A stretch of 8,530 nt of DNA from Bacteroidales bacterium (GTDB lineage: Bacteria; Bacteroidota; Bacteroidia; Bacteroidales; JAADGE01). The notes below the pieces were generated by a model, which was given only the letters and a program-made list of their open reading frames with translations, did not search any database and had not been told where the DNA came from. Location of the stretch: contig JANTGL010000109.1 of assembly GCA_024762915.1 (NCBI GenBank), positions 1-8,530 on the forward strand, written 5' to 3'. Shown one piece after another: positions 6,506 to 8,530 of the stretch (positions are counted from its first letter, which is position 1; every line of letters begins with the position of its first letter). The translations under genes were made by a program, and so were the position numbers.

Positions 6506-7297
6506 ATGCAAAAAATAAAATTTATATTAAAATATCTGAAATACAAACTTACGGCTCAACACAGAAAAGGTTTCGGCATTCATTCACCGTTTTTGTATCA
6601 TTTTGTTTGTGAAATTCTCTACGGGAAAAGGTATTTTTATGCGTATGACGATATTGCCGAATTACGTTATGATTTGCTTGAAAGTAATGAGGAAATTTTG
6701 GTTAAAGATTTTGGAGCAGGTTCCAAAGTAATGAAATCAAATGTCAGAAAAATAAAAGATATTGCAAAACATTCGGCAATAAGTGAGAAATTCGGAGAAA
6801 TGCTTTTTCGCATAATTGAACATTACAAACCGCAAACAATTTTAGAACTCGGGACTTCATTGGGCATAGGAACTTTGTATCCGGCAACGCCTTCAGAAAA
6901 GGCAAAAGTTTATACCATTGAAGGTTGCCCGGAAACGGCAAAAAAAGCGATGCAAAATTTTGAAGAGTTTAATGCGGAAAATATCAATCAAATAATCGGG
7001 AACATTGACGACGAACTACCGAATTTATTAAATAATATTGATAAGCTTGATTTTGTTTATTTTGACGGGAATCATCAAAAAGATGCGACTTTAAATTATT
7101 TTTCTCAATGTCTTGAAAAAGCACATAACGATACTATTTTTTATTTTGATGATATTCACTGGTCTGCCGGAATGGAAGAAGCTTGGAAAGAAATTAAAAA
7201 AAATGAGAAAGTAACTTTAACCGTTGATTTATTTTTCAGCGGCATCGTATTTTTCAGAAAAGAATTATCGAAAGAGGATTTTGTGGTGAGATTTTAG
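6506..7297 (+). CDS. Class I SAM-dependent methyltransferase (O-methyltransferase-like)
   Basis: The 263-residue protein has a Rossmann-type methyltransferase core. ILELGTSLGIG (112-122) is the SAM-binding glycine motif I, VYTIEG (135-140) supplies the acidic residue (E139) that contacts the ribose, DFVYFDGNH (182-190) fits motif IV, and YFDDIHWSAGMEEAW (213-227) has the paired aspartates often seen near metal or substrate in O-methyltransferases of the Methyltransf_24 type. The N-terminus (HRKGFGIHSPFLYHFV, 19-34, and VKDFGAGSK, 66-74) resembles a group of Bacteroidetes methyltransferases of unknown substrate. The gene begins on the base after the TAA of the glycosyltransferase, so the two are probably translated from one message and it may methylate a glycan or lipid precursor. 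That substrate is inferred from position only. Confidence 0.87.
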   Translation: MQKIKFILKYLKYKLTAQHRKGFGIHSPFLYHFVCEILYGKRYFYAYDDIAELRYDLLESNEEILVKDFGAGSKVMKSNVRKIKDIAKHSAISEKFGEMLFRIIEHYKPQTILELGTSLGIGTLYPATPSEKAKVYTIEGCPETAKKAMQNFEEFNAENINQIIGNIDDELPNLLNNIDKLDFVYFDGNHQKDATLNYFSQCLEKAHNDTIFYFDDIHWSAGMEEAWKEIKKNEKVTLTVDLFFSGIVFFRKELSKEDFVVRF

Positions 7298-7316
7298 AAA
7301 TTTTTTTCTTTAAAAA

Positions 7317-7348
7317 TTTGCAAAGTACGTATAAATATTATATATTTG
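7317..7348 (+). promoter_or_regulatory. Near-consensus Bacteroidetes promoter of the toxin-antitoxin operon
   Basis: TTTG at 7317-7320 and TATATTTG at 7341-7348 are separated by exactly 20 bases, matching the Bacteroidetes consensus TTTG-N19-21-TAnnTTTG. Transcription should begin near 7354-7356, about 20 bases before the antitoxin ATG. It is the best promoter match in the window. Confidence 0.75.
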
Positions 7349-7356
7349 CACGTATA
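7327..7356 (+). promoter_or_regulatory. Paired ACGTATA repeats, candidate antitoxin operator
   Basis: ACGTATA occurs at 7327-7333 and again at 7350-7356, 23 bases apart and in the same orientation, one on each side of the -7 box. The second copy lies in the imperfect palindrome ACGTATATGT. Ribbon-helix-helix antitoxins usually bind short repeats over their own promoter, so these are plausible autoregulatory sites. This is inferred from position; the region is AT-rich and chance repeats are possible. Confidence 0.4.
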
Positions 7357-7373
7357 TGTAATACATTCGAATC

Positions 7374-7616
7374 ATGGATACTAAACTGACATTGAAACTT
7401 GAGAAAACAATAATTGAAAAGGCAAAAGCTTATGCGAAAAATAAAAACATAAGTCTTTCCAAAATGATTGAGAACTATTTAAAAGCAATAATCGAGAAAA
7501 AAAATCAAAAAAATGAAATTACACCTTTAGTTGACAGTTTAACGGGTGTTATAAATTTGCAGGAAGAAGATTTTAAAAAAGATTATGTCGATTTCTTAAC
7601 AGAAAAATATAAGTAG
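7374..7616 (+). CDS. Antitoxin, ribbon-helix-helix type (DUF6364-like)
   Basis: This 80-residue protein begins TKLTLKLEKTIIEKAKAYAK: a short beta strand (3-9) followed by two helices (about 11-20 and 25-42, with ISLSKMIENYLKAI), the pattern of ribbon-helix-helix DNA-binding antitoxins such as DUF6364 members, which are common beside PIN toxins in Bacteroidetes. Residues about 45-80 (EITPLVDSLTGVINLQEEDFKKDYVDFL...) are the part expected to wrap around and block the toxin. As a dimer it should bind its own promoter and repress the operon. The ATG at 7374 follows a strong promoter with a leader of about 20 bases. The stop TAG overlaps the toxin GTG by one base (TAGTG), which couples their translation. 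Confidence 0.85.
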   Translation: MDTKLTLKLEKTIIEKAKAYAKNKNISLSKMIENYLKAIIEKKNQKNEITPLVDSLTGVINLQEEDFKKDYVDFLTEKYK

Positions 7617-8029
7617 TGAAAAAGCTTTATATTGATACGAATATTGTTCTTGATCTATTAGCAAAACGTGATAAGTTTTACAAATCTGCCGCTATATTAT
7701 TTTCTTTAGCTGATAATACTAAAATACAACTTGCCGTATCATCTTTGACATTTGCAAATACGTATTATATTCTTTCAAAAGAATTAAAGCAAGGAAAAGT
7801 TAAAGAAATATTAAGAAAATTTAAACTTTTAGTGAAAATTTTACCGATGAATGAAAAAATTATTGAATTATCTTTAAATTCCGAGTTTAATGATTTTGAA
7901 GATGCTATTCAATATTATACGGCATCGGTACATAAATACGAAATAATAATAACAAGAAATTTGAAAGATTTTAAACATTCAAAAATTCCCGTCATGACTG
8001 CTGATCAATATTTAGTTCTTTTTGAATGA
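7616..8029 (+). CDS. PIN-domain toxin (VapC-like ribonuclease)
   Basis: The 137-residue protein is a single PIN domain of usual toxin length. YIDTNIVLDLLAKR (5-18) gives the first metal-binding aspartate D7, FNDFEDAIQYYTA (91-103) carries the central acidic pair D93/D96, and ITRNLKDFKHS (112-122) ends with T113, N115 and D118. In classical VapC a glutamate follows the second strand; here the comparable segment SSLTFANTYYIL (42-53) has asparagine (N48), as in the PIN_3/COG5611-like subgroup found with DUF6364 antitoxins. It is predicted to cleave RNA with Mg2+ or Mn2+, slowing growth when free of antitoxin; the RNA target is unknown. It starts with GTG at 7616, overlapping the antitoxin stop by one base. 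Its TGA overlaps the next gene's ATG by four bases (ATGA). Confidence 0.87.
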   Translation: MKKLYIDTNIVLDLLAKRDKFYKSAAILFSLADNTKIQLAVSSLTFANTYYILSKELKQGKVKEILRKFKLLVKILPMNEKIIELSLNSEFNDFEDAIQYYTASVHKYEIIITRNLKDFKHSKIPVMTADQYLVLFE

Positions 8030-8530
8030 AACCCGACTTCCGAAAAATATTATCCGACAGTTTGAGAATGACAATTGATATTGCCGTTGAAGCTGTTGAC
8101 GGTGAACTTGAATATTTTGAAGAAGTGTTAAATTTTGCAATCGGAACTGAAGCCCCCTTAAACATGAGAGCTTCAAGAGTTATTGCTTTGCTTATTGATA
8201 AATATAAGGGTTTATTTTTACCTTTTACCGATAAAGTTGCACAATTGTATCCGAACTTTAAAACAGACGGACAAAAAAGAAGTTTTGCATATGTTTTGTC
8301 AAAATATGTAAACCGGTTGAGTGAAGACAATCAGGTAAAAATGATTGATATTTGCTTTGATTATATGCTATCAAATGAAAAAGTTGCCGTAAAATATAAT
8401 GCTATGAAATTTTTATATGAAATGACAAAATTATATCCCGAATTAAAAGGTGAATTACAATCGGCAATTGATTTTAATTTAACGGAAGGAATTTTCAGAA
8501 TGAACGGCGAAATAAAGAAAATATATCGAA
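8026..8530 (+). CDS. HEAT-like helical repeat protein, function unknown (partial, 3' end outside window)
   Basis: An open frame starts with ATG at 8026-8028, inside the toxin stop (ATGA), and stays open to the window end; 168 residues are visible. It is almost entirely amphipathic helices: ILSDSLRMTIDIAVEAVDG (8-26), YFEEVLNFAIG (30-40), NMRASRVIALLIDKY (46-60), QKRSFAYVLSKYVNRL (83-98), VKMIDICFDYMLS (104-116), KVAVKYNAMKFLYEMTKLYPEL (from 119), LQSAIDFNL (144-152). The 'RASRVIALL', 'KRSFAYVL' and 'VAVKYNAMKFLYEM' blocks recall a Bacteroidetes family of small HEAT-like proteins, some of which I recall being labelled adenylosuccinate lyase without catalytic motifs; no such motif is visible here. 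No signal peptide is seen, so it is cytoplasmic and probably binds a protein partner. The four-base overlap implies translational coupling to the toxin. Confidence 0.78.
   Translation, partial: MKPDFRKILSDSLRMTIDIAVEAVDGELEYFEEVLNFAIGTEAPLNMRASRVIALLIDKYKGLFLPFTDKVAQLYPNFKTDGQKRSFAYVLSKYVNRLSEDNQVKMIDICFDYMLSNEKVAVKYNAMKFLYEMTKLYPELKGELQSAIDFNLTEGIFRMNGEIKKIYR

Noticed and set aside
5908..6546. 212-codon open frame on the minus strand opposite the glycosyltransferase and methyltransferase start
   Set aside because: It is fully antisense to a protein with clear GT4 motifs, shows no recognisable domain and has a low-complexity, F/S/I-rich composition expected from reading the complement of a coding gene.
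7298..7319. 8-bp hairpin AAATTTTT/AAAAATTT after the methyltransferase, possible terminator
   Set aside because: The stem is A/T only, has no T-tract after it and overlaps the -33 box of the next promoter; chance pairing in AT-rich DNA is likelier.
7992..8330. 112-codon open frame on the minus strand over the toxin end and HEAT-like gene
   Set aside because: The plus strand carries a coherent helical protein coupled to the toxin; the antisense frame has no family resemblance and no promoter box.

Overview
The window looks like an AT-rich chromosome segment of a Bacteroidetes (Bacteroidota) bacterium. Evidence for this is the low GC content, the Bacteroidetes-type promoter boxes (TTTG, about 20 bases, TAnnTTTG), proteins of types common in that phylum (a DUF6364-like antitoxin, a methyltransferase with a GIHSPF N-terminus, a HEAT-like helical protein), and ECF sigma, membrane protein and periplasmic protein encoded in series. 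No rRNA, tRNA, CRISPR array, transposase or integrase gene was seen.

Left block, minus strand, read from 5297 down to 1. It holds a Wzx-like polysaccharide flippase (3855-5297, TTG start), a 473-residue outer-membrane beta-barrel protein (2329-3750), a crotonase-family enoyl-CoA hydratase closest in pattern to methylglutaconyl-CoA hydratase (1540-2319), an ECF sigma factor (941-1489), a single-pass membrane protein with a duplicated N-terminal motif that is a candidate anti-sigma factor (211-774), and the start of a secreted Spy/CpxP-like protein (1-191, cut by the window edge). The last three have the layout of a cell-envelope signalling cassette: sigma factor, membrane-bound regulator, periplasmic sensor, similar in logic to Cnr systems. 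The 166-base gap between the sigma gene and the membrane-protein gene is unusual. It is richer in GC than its flanks and holds an imperfect inverted repeat, a direct repeat, a -7-type promoter box and a 14-codon mini-ORF preceded by a purine-rich stretch.

Centre. Positions 5298-5380 are a short divergent promoter region with one TAnnTTTG box on each strand. It drives the flippase leftward and a GT4 glycosyltransferase rightward (5381-6505), which suggests shared involvement in surface polysaccharide export and assembly. A SAM-dependent methyltransferase (6506-7297) starts on the base after the glycosyltransferase stop codon.

Right block, plus strand. A near-consensus promoter at 7317-7348 precedes a type II toxin-antitoxin pair: a DUF6364-like ribbon-helix-helix antitoxin (7374-7616) and a PIN-domain toxin (7616-8029, GTG start, one-base overlap). 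The toxin stop overlaps by four bases the ATG of a helical, HEAT-like gene that runs off the window (8026-8530). The toxin-antitoxin promoter therefore probably also transcribes that gene.

All functional names rest on motif reading, not on database searches.
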